Source: Bacillota bacterium (GTDB lineage: Bacteria > Bacillota > Clostridia > Tissierellales > Sedimentibacteraceae). Taken from it: a DNA stretch of 28,912 nt. The position numbers were made by a program, and so were the translations under genes. Of the stretch, positions 1 through 7,864 are shown in pieces; position 1 is the stretch's first letter; each line of letters opens with the position of its first letter. Under the pieces are notes generated by a model that worked only from the letters and a program-made list of their open reading frames with translations, was not told where the DNA came from and searched no databases. Location of the stretch: the NCBI GenBank assembly GCA_023416855.1, contig JAEZGU010000105.1:1-28912 (forward strand). The letters are read 5' to 3'.

Positions 1-447
1 GCTTAATGATATCTCATAAATTGTTTTTAATATCATAGCTGTAAACAATGGTATATCAGGCATACCAATTCCCAAAAATCCCAATCCAGCTCCCTCAATT
101 GTCGATATTGAAGTATTTAATATGGCGCTTTTTTGAGCATGTCTATCAATTTTCTTTAAAGCTTTTCTATCTGCTTTTCTTGATACATGATAATCATTAA
201 CATTGTGATTAATCTGGATTTTATTCTTATTATAAAGCTTTTCAATATATTTAGTTCCTTTTTCAAAAATAATCTCAAAGCTTTTATAAAATGCACTATC
301 AAGAGCATCCTTTAATGTCTTAGGAACTTTTGATTCAACCTTGTCTACTAAAGGTTCTAATTTTTCCTCAATTATTCCCTGTTTCTTATTTAATATTTTT
401 TGCTCCCTTTTATGTAGCTTATCTAAATGCTTATTAATAATATCCAT
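1..447 (-). CDS. EcsC-family protein, N-terminal part (runs off the window)
   Basis: Reading leftwards from the ATG at 447 gives about 149 residues with no stop before the window edge, so the C-terminal part is missing. The first 100 residues are rich in Lys/Glu and probably helical. They are followed by a Gly-rich hydrophobic stretch (GAGLGFLGIGMPDIPLF) and then a helix ending YEISLS. That order, a glycine-rich segment, a D-I-P-x-L turn and an IYEIS-like helix, is typical of the EcsC family (named after the third gene of the Bacillus ecs locus, function unknown). The ribosome binding site is weak (GTGAG a few bases upstream), and the gene lies 10 bp behind the VOC gene, so it is probably read from the same transcript. 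No ecsA/ecsB homologues adjoin it. Family assignment is fairly secure; a biochemical role cannot be given. Confidence 0.75.
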   Translation of the reverse strand, partial: MDIINKHLDKLHKREQKILNKKQGIIEEKLEPLVDKVESKVPKTLKDALDSAFYKSFEIIFEKGTKYIEKLYNKNKIQINHNVNDYHVSRKADRKALKKIDRHAQKSAILNTSISTIEGAGLGFLGIGMPDIPLFTAMILKTIYEISLS

Positions 448-457
448 ATACTACTCA

Positions 458-820
458 CTAAGATTGTTCAGCAAATTGTATCTTGTATCCATTAGGATCT
501 AAAAATATAAAGTACTTAATATTTGGATTTGGCTGACATGGTCCAGTAATTACTTTGTAATTTTTATCATTTACCATTTTTAATGCATCTTCTAATGATT
601 CAACCTTAAATCCCATAGATACTCCATTTCCCGGATTAAAGCTTTGAAATTTTTCGCTGCATATTATTTCTAATTTAGTATCTCCTTCTCCCAAAAATGA
701 TATTTCCATTCCCGGTCCAGCATTAAATCTATTTACTAAATTAAGTCCTACTACTTCCTGATAATACTTTAATGACTCTTCCATATTTTTTACATGAATT
801 GTAGTCCATAAGAATTTCAT
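458..820 (-). CDS. VOC-superfamily (glyoxalase/bleomycin-resistance fold) protein
   Basis: This 120-residue protein has the paired beta-alpha-beta-beta-beta layout of the vicinal oxygen chelate fold. The first half has W-T-T-I-H9-V and the helix SLKYYQEVVGL; the second half ends F-L-D-P-N-G-Y-K-I-Q. The start at 820 is chosen because AGGAGG lies 6 bases upstream; a longer reading to 868 would put that site inside the gene. Of the four metal ligands of glyoxalase I, His9 and Glu51 have plausible counterparts. The second-half His is replaced by a small residue (near Gly66-Ser68) and the final Glu by Gln115. It may therefore not be a glyoxalase; lyase, dioxygenase-like or antibiotic-binding roles are all possible. 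It lies 10 bp after the membrane-protein gene in the same direction. Confidence 0.8.
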   Translation of the reverse strand: MKFLWTTIHVKNMEESLKYYQEVVGLNLVNRFNAGPGMEISFLGEGDTKLEIICSEKFQSFNPGNGVSMGFKVESLEDALKMVNDKNYKVITGPCQPNPNIKYFIFLDPNGYKIQFAEQS

Positions 821-830
821 AAATTTCCTC

Positions 831-1442
831 CTAATTATTATCTTCTCTAAAATTTTCATCCTGCACATCTGTTTCCAACAGAAATTCCTCGTTGTTGAAA
901 AGCTTTTTTATCCTTCTGATTACACTGAAATAATAAATACGTATAATTAAATAATAAATGACCATTATCAATGCAATTGTTGAATTGGATATATTAAATA
1001 TAATCGACATAAGAAACAAAGCAACAATGCATAAATAAGTATAGTTTCTCTGAATTTTATACGTTTCTTCTGCTTCCTCAGGTTTTTCTATATACTTAAA
1101 TATTGAAGCAGTTCCTGATAAAATATTAAATTCCATCACTAAGTTTGCTGCACTTACAAGCAAAGACAATCCTATTTTTAAAATATTATTATTAAATATT
1201 TCATAGCTGCCACCGCTTGCGAATGTGAGAATAGAGGTTATTAAGGTGTATACTCCTAATATATTTGCTGTTATGGCGGCTAATTTAAACGAATCGTGCT
1301 CGTATTCATTTCGAATTGCACCTATTCCTAAGCTTATCAAAAAGTACCCTAAAAAATCTGGCAAAACATTTATGAACCCAAGATTGATGTTAAAAATAAC
1401 AAATACCAATCCCCAGAAAATTTTATTATATCCCTGCTTCAT
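831..1442 (-). CDS. Polytopic membrane protein, unknown function
   Basis: The 203-residue product is strongly hydrophobic, with about six predicted membrane segments. Two are at the N-terminus (FWGLVFVIFNINLGF, then LPDFLGYFLISLG), two in the middle (residues about 55-75 and 88-110) and two near residues 133-175. The tail is charged and ends in many Asp/Glu/Asn residues. It resembles uncharacterised Clostridia membrane proteins beginning N-K-I-F-W-G-L, but I cannot attach a function. AGAGGTG lies 7 bases before the ATG. The ATG overlaps the stop codon of the upstream gene by one base (TAATG), which indicates translational coupling and suggests that the two membrane-associated products act together. 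Confidence 0.7.
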   Translation of the reverse strand: MKQGYNKIFWGLVFVIFNINLGFINVLPDFLGYFLISLGIGAIRNEYEHDSFKLAAITANILGVYTLITSILTFASGGSYEIFNNNILKIGLSLLVSAANLVMEFNILSGTASIFKYIEKPEEAEETYKIQRNYTYLCIVALFLMSIIFNISNSTIALIMVIYYLIIRIYYFSVIRRIKKLFNNEEFLLETDVQDENFREDNN

Positions 1443-2317
1443 TATTTCACACCTCTGTATTTCAGATAATCAATAATGCTTTTTTCGGTAGAAAAAACAT
1501 TAGTAGGTTCATAATCTAAATTATATATTAATCCATACCCTTTGTTTCCTTCAGAATCTGTGATATGTATTCTTCTTTTTATGCCATAAATATTATATTT
1601 TCTTATGTCATTTGAATCATATAAAAATTTACTGTTAAAAGATATATAATCACCTGCCTCAAAACTGATTGGATATTGTATATCTTTTGTTTTTATATCA
1701 TTTACTGTTGTTTCTAAAAATCCTTCAATTTCATTATCTAAATCTGATTGTATGTTATTAATAGCAATATTTTTTAATGATTGCACATAAAGCTTCGAAG
1801 TATAATCATTAGATGAGGATGCAGATGCTAAATCAAAAAAATCATATGATTTAATATTTTTATGCAGAACAATTTTTCCAATATCCACATTCTGAACATC
1901 GCCGTTCATATATCTTATTTTTGCCTCATCTAATATAACGCTTTGTTCATCTCCTTGAGTATTTTCTTGGTCGCTGTTGTGAAATTCTAAAACTATTGTT
2001 CTATAATCATAGTGTGCGAATTTCTCAATTCTGTCATATCCGTTATTATTTCTCCATACATGATTTAAAGACACATACGCAAAATCTTCAGGCAACTGAG
2101 GAAATTCAATATCAACAATTTCCCTATTATCATCAGAATTAGTTATCAAATGCAAAATAACAACATATCTTCTTTGTATATTTGACTCATAATAGTGCTT
2201 CAAAAAAACCGGCTCTAATATAGTTAAATTCATAAAATATAATGCATTAGCTATATAAGATATAACTATACATATTAAACTAACTTTTAATATTGTTATA
2301 TTTTTTATATTTTTCAT
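1442..2317 (-). CDS. Membrane-anchored extracytoplasmic protein, unknown function
   Basis: The 291-residue product has a single N-terminal hydrophobic segment (residues about 8-30, SLICIVISYIANALYF). A long polar region rich in Asn, Asp and Ser follows, with alternating strands and probably outside the membrane. No catalytic motif or named domain is visible. The ATG at 2317 is preferred, with GGGG about 12 bases upstream; an in-frame TTG at 2335 has no ribosome binding site. The stop overlaps the start of the next gene by one base, so this protein and the polytopic membrane protein form a coupled pair. A surface-exposed accessory subunit of that membrane protein is a reasonable guess, nothing more. 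Confidence 0.65.
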   Translation of the reverse strand: MKNIKNITILKVSLICIVISYIANALYFMNLTILEPVFLKHYYESNIQRRYVVILHLITNSDDNREIVDIEFPQLPEDFAYVSLNHVWRNNNGYDRIEKFAHYDYRTIVLEFHNSDQENTQGDEQSVILDEAKIRYMNGDVQNVDIGKIVLHKNIKSYDFFDLASASSSNDYTSKLYVQSLKNIAINNIQSDLDNEIEGFLETTVNDIKTKDIQYPISFEAGDYISFNSKFLYDSNDIRKYNIYGIKRRIHITDSEGNKGYGLIYNLDYEPTNVFSTEKSIIDYLKYRGVK

Positions 2318-2380
2318 AAACTTAACTAACCCCAAGCATTTTGATGATTGTTCTATTATCTCTAAAATGCCAATGATATT

Positions 2381-3598
2381 TTATTTTTCTATAGGTTTAC
2401 CGGCTTTTAGCAGAATATTATTTTTTGAAAAGAATACTGTCAATATTATTAATGATAAACCCGAACCTATCATAAGCCATTCTATTTTTATAATATCAGA
2501 TATAGGACCGAAAATCAACATACCGAAAGGCATCATTATACTTGAAATCATACTCAAAATACTAAATACCCTTCCTAAATAATCATTTTCGACTTTTTCT
2601 TGTATAAGTACTATTGAAGGTGTATTAAGAACAGGCATTATAAGTCCAAATACACCCATTATAAAAATATAAACCCAAAAATATGGTATCACTCCAAATA
2701 AGACAGTGCAAATACTCATAATATAACAGGATAAAGCCATGGTGTGAATTTTATTTTTAAACCCTCCCCAAGTAGCCATAAATATGCCACCCGCCATCAT
2801 ACCGACGGAAAATACAACTTCAAGTGCTGTCAATCTCCATATATCATCTCCAAATGTTCTGGCAACCTGTAAAGGTGATAAAAACGCCGCAGGTGCCAAT
2901 AAAACATAAAAAACTGCAAAGTAAGAAAAATACACCTTAAGAAAAGCATGCTCCTTTAAATATCTCATACCCTCTTTTATATCATTCCAATAACTTGTTT
3001 CTTGCTTTTCTAAAGCTCTTGAATGAGCAGGCACTCTCAGGAATATCATCATAATCAAGACTGCAATAGCTGCTGTAACTACATCAATTAAAAATATTAC
3101 TTCCAAGCTTGTAATCGATAATAATGCACCACTAACCATTGGTGACACTAAAGTAACCATAGACTGCACACTTCCATTAGTAGCATTTACCTTAGTAAGC
3201 TTTTCCTCAGGAACTAATTGGGGTATAAATGAATTAACTGCAGGTGTTTGTATTGCTGACCCTAAAGCTCTCACAGCAGAAGCAACAAACAAAAGCCATA
3301 TTTGATTATTACCCGAATAAAACAACAAAGATAGTATTAACGTAGTTATTGCAATAAATGCATCTGATATGACTATCAAATTTTTTCTATTGTAACGATC
3401 AGCCCACACTCCCGCAAAAGGAGATAATAAAAACATAGGAAGAAAACCACATATTATAGAAATTGTCATCATAAATCCTGATTGTGTTTGTAAAGTAATG
3501 TGCCACATTATTGCGTATTGTACTAATGATGTTCCAAACAATGAAATTGTTTGACTCATTAAAAACAATACTATATTTTTCTTCCAACTATTATTCAT
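2381..3598 (-). CDS. MFS exporter, DHA3 (MefA-like) type
   Basis: This 405-residue, 12-helix transporter has the start typical of the DHA3 branch of the major facilitator superfamily (N-I-V-L-F-L-x-S-Q-T-I-S-L-F-G-T-S-L). Motif A (G63-V-W-A-D-R-Y-N-R-K72) lies between helices 2 and 3. Family members such as Mef(A) use the proton gradient to export macrolides and other hydrophobic compounds; the substrate here cannot be told from sequence. GGAGG lies just before the ATG. The gene is divergent from the SIMPL-domain gene and has its own candidate promoter at 3632-3660. No regulator adjoins it. Length and motif are normal, with no sign of decay. Confidence 0.88.
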   Translation of the reverse strand: MNNSWKKNIVLFLMSQTISLFGTSLVQYAIMWHITLQTQSGFMMTISIICGFLPMFLLSPFAGVWADRYNRKNLIVISDAFIAITTLILSLLFYSGNNQIWLLFVASAVRALGSAIQTPAVNSFIPQLVPEEKLTKVNATNGSVQSMVTLVSPMVSGALLSITSLEVIFLIDVVTAAIAVLIMMIFLRVPAHSRALEKQETSYWNDIKEGMRYLKEHAFLKVYFSYFAVFYVLLAPAAFLSPLQVARTFGDDIWRLTALEVVFSVGMMAGGIFMATWGGFKNKIHTMALSCYIMSICTVLFGVIPYFWVYIFIMGVFGLIMPVLNTPSIVLIQEKVENDYLGRVFSILSMISSIMMPFGMLIFGPISDIIKIEWLMIGSGLSLIILTVFFSKNNILLKAGKPIEK

Positions 3599-3631
3599 AA
3601 ATCCTCCAAGTGTAGAGATATAGTCTTATTT

Positions 3632-3660
3632 AATATAATATATATATTAATTCCATGCAA
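3632..3660 (-). promoter_or_regulatory. Candidate sigma-A promoter of the DHA3 exporter gene
   Basis: On the minus strand TTGCAT and TATATT are separated by 17 bases, and the -10 ends about 33 bases before the exporter ATG. The -35 is imperfect and the region is very AT-rich, so chance similarity is possible. Confidence 0.4.
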
Positions 3661-3676
3661 TATTTTTGTGTTTATG

Positions 3677-3704
3677 TTTCAGCTTTCAATAATAAGCATA
3701 TAAT
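3677..3704 (+). promoter_or_regulatory. Candidate promoter of the SIMPL-domain gene
   Basis: A perfect TATAAT at 3699-3704 lies 29 bases before the start of the plus-strand gene. The best -35 (TTTCAG, 16-base spacing) is weak. Confidence 0.4.
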
Positions 3705-3733
3705 GATAAAGAATATAAGAAGGGGGTTTATAT

Positions 3734-4357
3734 ATGGTTAACCATCACGACAATAACATACATAACAGGACAATGACACTTACAGGTCAAGGACAGATAA
3801 CTGCCGTTCCTGATATTGCAATAATTCACTTAGGTGTGCAGACTACAGGAGAAAACCTAACAGCTATACAATCTGATAATGCAAGAATGACACAATCCAT
3901 TATTCAAGCTTTGCAACGAATAGGAGTAAATAATATAAAAACATTTCAGTATAACATTGATAGAATTTTCGATTTTGAAAACGGGAGACAAATAGATAGA
4001 GGATTTTCTGTAAGAAATGTCCTTGAAATTAGAACAAATAACCTTGACATGGTTGGTAACATTATAGACACTGCAGTTGGCTTAGGCGCAAATGTAGTTG
4101 ATTTAATATCCTTTGATGTTTCAAATAGAGAGTATTATTATCAACAAGCGCTAAATTTAGCAGTGAGAAATGCTATTCAAAAATCAAAATCCATAGCAAT
4201 GAATTTAAATATTACAAGCGATCCAATCCCTATGAATATTGTAGAAAACAGCATTATGCCAATACAGCCTTTCAGGCGCGAACTTGCAGCAACAACACCT
4301 ATAATGCCTGGAAACATAATTATTGAAGCAAGTGTAACCGTAGATTTTCATTATTGA
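3734..4357 (+). CDS. SIMPL-domain (DUF541, YggE-like) protein
   Basis: The 207 residues form one SIMPL/DUF541 domain. It has the N-terminal strand L-T-G-Q-G-Q-I-T-A-V-P-D-I-A, the A-x-x-x-N-A-R-M-T helix, and a central G-F-S-V-R-N-V-L-E-I strand. The helix A-L-N-L-A-V-R-N-A-I-x-K-S-K-S-I-A-M follows, and the last strand is I-I-I-E-A-S-V-T-V-D-F. Members are mostly periplasmic or exported proteins linked to oxidative stress, and some Gram-positive ones are cytoplasmic. This one has no signal peptide: its N-terminus is polar and rich in His and Asn. AAGGGGG precedes the ATG. It appears monocistronic, divergent from the exporter and convergent with the phosphoesterase gene, with a terminator at 4364-4400. 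The molecular activity of the family is not established. Confidence 0.85.
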   Translation: MVNHHDNNIHNRTMTLTGQGQITAVPDIAIIHLGVQTTGENLTAIQSDNARMTQSIIQALQRIGVNNIKTFQYNIDRIFDFENGRQIDRGFSVRNVLEIRTNNLDMVGNIIDTAVGLGANVVDLISFDVSNREYYYQQALNLAVRNAIQKSKSIAMNLNITSDPIPMNIVENSIMPIQPFRRELAATTPIMPGNIIIEASVTVDFHY

Positions 4358-4363
4358 TAAAAA

Positions 4364-4400
4364 AGATAAGAATCCGAGTTATAGACTTAGATTCTTATCT
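4364..4400. terminator. Bidirectional rho-independent terminator between convergent genes
   Basis: An 11-bp perfect stem (4364-4374 with 4390-4400) is extended inward by three pairs across one mismatch. Read on the minus strand it is followed at once by a run of six T, so it should stop the phosphoesterase transcript well. On the plus strand the following sequence (GCTTTACTTT) is a poorer T tract. Confidence 0.75.
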
Positions 4401-4408
4401 GCTTTACT

Positions 4409-5260
4409 TTATAGCTCATAAGGGTATTTCAGTGTAGCCACAACTAACTCCGGGCGGTTGAAAACTCGGAGTGGAAAAATGCTGTTTCCAAGCCCCCTGC
4501 TAACGACCATAGTCGTATCATCTTCGGTAAATATACCTTCTGAATATTTAGGAAAAAAACCTTGATTAGGTGAAAGAATCCCACCAATAAAAGGTATTCT
4601 AATTTGTCCACCATGAGCATGCCCGCTAAAAACCAAGTCAATATTTTTATTTTTATATACATCAATAAGTTCAGGTCTATGAGAAAGAAGTATATTAAAA
4701 TTAGTTTTTGACTTATCATATAATTCATTGAGATTATTCACTGCATAAATACGGTTTCTGTCATTATTGTTATTTCCTTCTGTATAAATTAAAGCTGGGT
4801 CTGCCAAGCCCATTAAGCCTATCCTCTCACCATCATTGTTTAAAACTAAATATGAATTATCTAAAATATGCACATTTAGCTTATTCAGCTCATTTTTTAA
4901 CTCGTCATATACAGTTGATAATTGTTCATGATTACCTGATACATAAAACACAGGAGCAATATTAACTATTTGTTTTACAAAGTCTACAGCTACATTAATT
5001 TTTGTACGTCGCCTATCTATTAAATCTCCTGTGATTACTATTACATCTGGATTTACGCTTTTAATTTTCTTATATAATCTACCGTTAAAATTCTTATTGT
5101 GCAAATCTGATATATGTAAAATTTTATAGCCATTAAAACTTTTTGGTATCTTTGAATTTTTATATTCATATTTAGATACAACAAAAGCATTGTTTTGCCA
5201 TATAAAAAAGACTATCATGACAAATATAAAAATTATAATAAATAAATAGTTATTTTTCAT
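4409..5260 (-). CDS. Membrane-anchored metallophosphoesterase (YaeI/YkuE-like)
   Basis: The 283-residue product starts with one membrane helix (residues about 5-21), then a calcineurin-type phosphoesterase domain with all metal-binding blocks. These are D52-x-H54 in HISDLHN, G78-D79-x-x-D82, G109-N-H-E112, a later LSHRPE histidine and GHAHGGQ near residues 213-219. The domain probably faces outward and hydrolyses phosphoesters such as lipid-linked or surface substrates; relatives include YkuE and YaeI. The start at 5260 (GGGAG 11 bases upstream) is preferred over an in-frame ATG at 5305, which overlaps the previous gene and lacks a ribosome binding site. It follows the unknown anchored protein in an apparent two-gene operon and ends at a strong terminator. 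Confidence 0.87.
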   Translation of the reverse strand: MKNNYLFIIIFIFVMIVFFIWQNNAFVVSKYEYKNSKIPKSFNGYKILHISDLHNKNFNGRLYKKIKSVNPDVIVITGDLIDRRRTKINVAVDFVKQIVNIAPVFYVSGNHEQLSTVYDELKNELNKLNVHILDNSYLVLNNDGERIGLMGLADPALIYTEGNNNNDRNRIYAVNNLNELYDKSKTNFNILLSHRPELIDVYKNKNIDLVFSGHAHGGQIRIPFIGGILSPNQGFFPKYSEGIFTEDDTTMVVSRGLGNSIFPLRVFNRPELVVATLKYPYEL

Positions 5261-5294
5261 ATATTGTTTTACTCCCAAACAATTTACATTAATT

Positions 5295-5822
5295 TTATGT
5301 GTCAAATTCTATATAATACAGTATATTTATATCCAAATCGTACAATGCCAAGGTGAAATTAAAAGAATTTCTTTCAAATAAATCCGCATCATTATAAGTA
5401 TCTGTGCTTTTGCTGTGACGGTCAATAAAATACCAATAACCATTTTCAATACGAGGAATTTTTAACTTATCTGCTAAATTATATGAATACTCCATATTAT
5501 CTTTAATTCCACCATACATCATCAGATTAAGATTTTCTGATAACGGCAACAGTTTCCATTTATCTTTAATTTCTATTATAACTTCTTCTGCACTTTTTCC
5601 ATTAAGATAAACTTTTGCTAACGTGTCACCGTCTCCATGAAAACCTCCATGAGAATCTTCATATTCTATCTTTGCATATATAGGTGTTTTAATTCCCAAG
5701 GAATTTGAAATTCTCCTACTAATCGATTGTGAAGAAATATATGATATCAATAGTATTATAAACATAGTTACAAGTGCAAATATGATATATTTGAAATACC
5801 TATATGTAATTAATTTTTTCAA
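5295..5822 (-). CDS. Membrane-anchored protein with a HGGFHGDG motif, unknown function
   Basis: The 175-residue product has one N-terminal membrane helix (residues about 11-31) and an extracytoplasmic part. The conspicuous motif D-S-H-G-G-F-H-G-D-G (residues about 56-65) recurs, as I recall, in small uncharacterised Clostridia and Bacilli proteins. The start is TTG, fixed by a very good AAGGGGG 7-8 bases upstream. A well-formed sigma-A promoter lies at 5858-5886. The gene precedes the metallophosphoesterase by about 34 bases, so the two are likely co-expressed at the membrane surface. The His/Asp-rich loop might bind metal, but that is a guess. Confidence 0.7.
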   Translation of the reverse strand: MKKLITYRYFKYIIFALVTMFIILLISYISSQSISRRISNSLGIKTPIYAKIEYEDSHGGFHGDGDTLAKVYLNGKSAEEVIIEIKDKWKLLPLSENLNLMMYGGIKDNMEYSYNLADKLKIPRIENGYWYFIDRHSKSTDTYNDADLFERNSFNFTLALYDLDINILYYIEFDT

Positions 5823-5857
5823 AATTTTACCCCCTTAATGATTCATATCCTTATATC

Positions 5858-5886
5858 AGAATAACTCATTAATTATTGTTTGTCAA
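5858..5886 (-). promoter_or_regulatory. Sigma-A promoter of the 5822-4409 operon
   Basis: On the minus strand a perfect TTGACA (5886-5881) and TATTCT (5863-5858) are separated by 17 bases, 36 bases before the TTG start. A short inverted repeat (TTATCG/CGATAA, 5894-5910) lies immediately upstream of the -35 and could be an operator or a weak terminator of the preceding MFS gene. Confidence 0.72.
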
Positions 5887-5928
5887 TTATAATTTATCGT
5901 TTTGCGATAAGTTTAGTGGTCGAAAAAA

Positions 5929-7146
5929 TTAAATACTTTTATTTGTTGTTTGATCTAAAAATAATTTTTTATAAACACCAATGACTGAAATGAAAATTAT
6001 TACAGCCGCTATAATCCATAGATTTGAAATCGTAGAATAATTTATAAGGAAGCTGTTAGCAAAAGAACCAAATAGTACTCCAATCTGCAATATTAATGAA
6101 TTAAGTGATAAAATAGAAGCCCTTGCTGAATTTGGTATTTCACTGTTTAGAATAACATTCTCCGGTATGTTAGCCATTCCGAAAAATAAATATATTAAGG
6201 AATATAAGAAAATAAATGAAATCATATTTGTCTGCAATGCTGTTACAATTAATATAATCCCAAGAAAAATTCTAAGTACTATATAAGTTTTTTGTGGATT
6301 ATACTTACTAAGGATTTTGCCTGAAATAATATTTCCCGCCATTGCTGCAGCTAAATATAAAAATGAAATTACACCAAGCAACGCTCTTAGACTTTCATTT
6401 GGCAACAGTGAAATAAAATGTGGCTGCCAATATGTTTCAAGGGAACTTAAAAAAAATCCTGTAGAAAACACAGATATAAAAATACAAATTATGCTTTTGC
6501 TATTAATTACTATTGCTGAACTATTTCTTATGTGCTTTCTTAAATTAATACGTTCCTTAATATCATTTGCACATGTCTCCTTAATATAAATTACTGCAAG
6601 TACTGCAACTAAAACAGTTAATGCTAATCTGACAACAAGGTTTAAATCATAAGTTCCTGATAATATAAGGTACTTACTTGATATTTCTGGAAGAGCTCCT
6701 CCTGTCAAAGCTCCAACTGATAATCCAAGAGCATCCAAGACATTTAAACGTGTTGATACTACATGCAGCTTATCTTTACCAAATTCATTAATGTATGAGT
6801 CAATGAACAAAGCTTCAAATGACCCTGAAGAAACAGCTCTATTTAATCCATAAATAAATACTCCTATGGACAAGTATAAAAATCCATGACCAAAAAGAAT
6901 AACCAATGAAAAGACAGCCGATAGAACAAGGGATATTAGAAAGGTCTTTTTCCTTCCAATCATATCAGACATTATCCCTGTAGGTAACTCAAGTACAATA
7001 ACAGTAAAGGCAAAAATACCCATAATAACAGATATACTGCTGAGTGTAGCCCCTTTTTCCATAAGTAACAAACTTAAAACAGGAACTATTAATCCAGAAA
7101 TATAAGAATTAAGAAAAAATATAAAAGAATATAATTTTACTCTCAT
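5929..7146 (-). CDS. MFS exporter paired with an ArsR-like regulator
   Basis: The 405 residues form a 12-helix major facilitator with motif A at G57-I-M-S-D-M-I-G-R-K66 between helices 2 and 3. E53-L-P-T in helix 2 and an acidic/polar pattern in helix 1 resemble drug or metabolite exporters. The start at 7146 has AAAGGA six bases upstream, within the 3' end of the regulator gene, which stops only two bases earlier. The pair therefore shares one mRNA, and the regulator very probably controls export of its own ligand. Substrate unknown. Length and motifs are intact. Confidence 0.86.
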   Translation of the reverse strand: MRVKLYSFIFFLNSYISGLIVPVLSLLLMEKGATLSSISVIMGIFAFTVIVLELPTGIMSDMIGRKKTFLISLVLSAVFSLVILFGHGFLYLSIGVFIYGLNRAVSSGSFEALFIDSYINEFGKDKLHVVSTRLNVLDALGLSVGALTGGALPEISSKYLILSGTYDLNLVVRLALTVLVAVLAVIYIKETCANDIKERINLRKHIRNSSAIVINSKSIICIFISVFSTGFFLSSLETYWQPHFISLLPNESLRALLGVISFLYLAAAMAGNIISGKILSKYNPQKTYIVLRIFLGIILIVTALQTNMISFIFLYSLIYLFFGMANIPENVILNSEIPNSARASILSLNSLILQIGVLFGSFANSFLINYSTISNLWIIAAVIIFISVIGVYKKLFLDQTTNKSI

Positions 7147-7148
7147 AT

Positions 7149-7739
7149 CTAATCCTTTCTTCTATCATCATTTAAATCAGCTTGGTATGCTATTAAGGCA
7201 TACTCAAAAGGATGTGTATTTTCAGATGCTTTTAAATGCTTTTTTAAAAAATTATCAATAATGTCAAATAGATCATTTGCTTCTTTAGTTGTTAAGTGAA
7301 CAACTCCTGTCATTTGGTCTGCAACTTTGTTTCCTTTTCTGTATTCTTCTACTAACAACTGTCTTTTATTAGATGTCAGTTCTTTGTATTCATTATAAGT
7401 ATTGCTTAATATGTTTCTTGCCAATACATCTCGCTCTGATGATAAATCATCATTGATATCCTGACCTATTTTCACAGTTTTTTCAGATAATCTAAGATAT
7501 TTTGCGGTTATGCCGTTAATAATCTCGTTATGGTCAAATTCTACAATCCCTATTTGTTGTAGCTGCTTAATGTGATGTTGTGCCGAAGAAGGTGAAATAT
7601 TCAGCTTATCTGCTATATATTTTGATGTAACGGCCTTTCCCTCTCTGCTCATTATTTTAATTATTTTTTGTCTTATAGGAGACATGAGTATTTTCAATTC
7701 CTTATCAGTTTTAAGTACAATATATTCTTTATTTTCCAT
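7149..7739 (-). CDS. ArsR/HTH_20-type winged-helix transcriptional regulator
   Basis: The 196-residue protein has an N-terminal winged helix. Residues about 14-32 (LKILMSPIRQKIIKIM) form the first helix, and residues about 36-65 (SKYIADKLNISPSSAQHHIKQL) the helix-turn-helix, followed by the wing around residues 67-85. The C-terminal half is helical and charged with no Cys pair, so a metal sensor of the classic CxC type is unlikely; a small-molecule ligand is more plausible. GGAGG lies 7 bases before the ATG. It is the first gene of a two-gene operon with an MFS exporter, and its promoter contains a perfect dyad between -35 and -10, which fits autorepression. Confidence 0.86.
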   Translation of the reverse strand: MENKEYIVLKTDKELKILMSPIRQKIIKIMSREGKAVTSKYIADKLNISPSSAQHHIKQLQQIGIVEFDHNEIINGITAKYLRLSEKTVKIGQDINDDLSSERDVLARNILSNTYNEYKELTSNKRQLLVEEYRKGNKVADQMTGVVHLTTKEANDLFDIIDNFLKKHLKASENTHPFEYALIAYQADLNDDRRKD

Positions 7740-7760
7740 TTAAAACCTCCGTGAATAGTC

Positions 7761-7799
7761 GTTACAATTATTATAACATTACATTTTATGTAACGTCAA
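7761..7799 (-). promoter_or_regulatory. Regulated promoter with operator dyad, regulator-exporter operon
   Basis: On the minus strand TTGACG (7799-7794) and a perfect TATAAT (7775-7770) are 18 bases apart. The spacer holds a perfect 15-bp dyad, TTACAT-N3-ATGTAA (7779-7793), and a second imperfect dyad, GTTA-N9-TAAC (7761-7777), covers the -10. A dimer bound there would block RNA polymerase. I infer that the ArsR-like product binds it. Confidence 0.7.
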
Positions 7800-7819
7800 T
7801 TATAATTTTTAGAAACAAC

Positions 7820-7849
7820 AAAAAAAACAATAGAATCATTCTATTGTTT
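7820..7849 (-). terminator. Rho-independent terminator of the nucleoid-protein gene
   Basis: A perfect inverted repeat (7825-7849, 12-bp arms around one base, so an effective loop of 3-5) is followed on the minus strand by a T-run corresponding to the eight A at 7820-7827. It lies 15 bases past the stop at 7865. Confidence 0.85.
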
Positions 7850-7864
7850 CTGTGAATTATCTTT

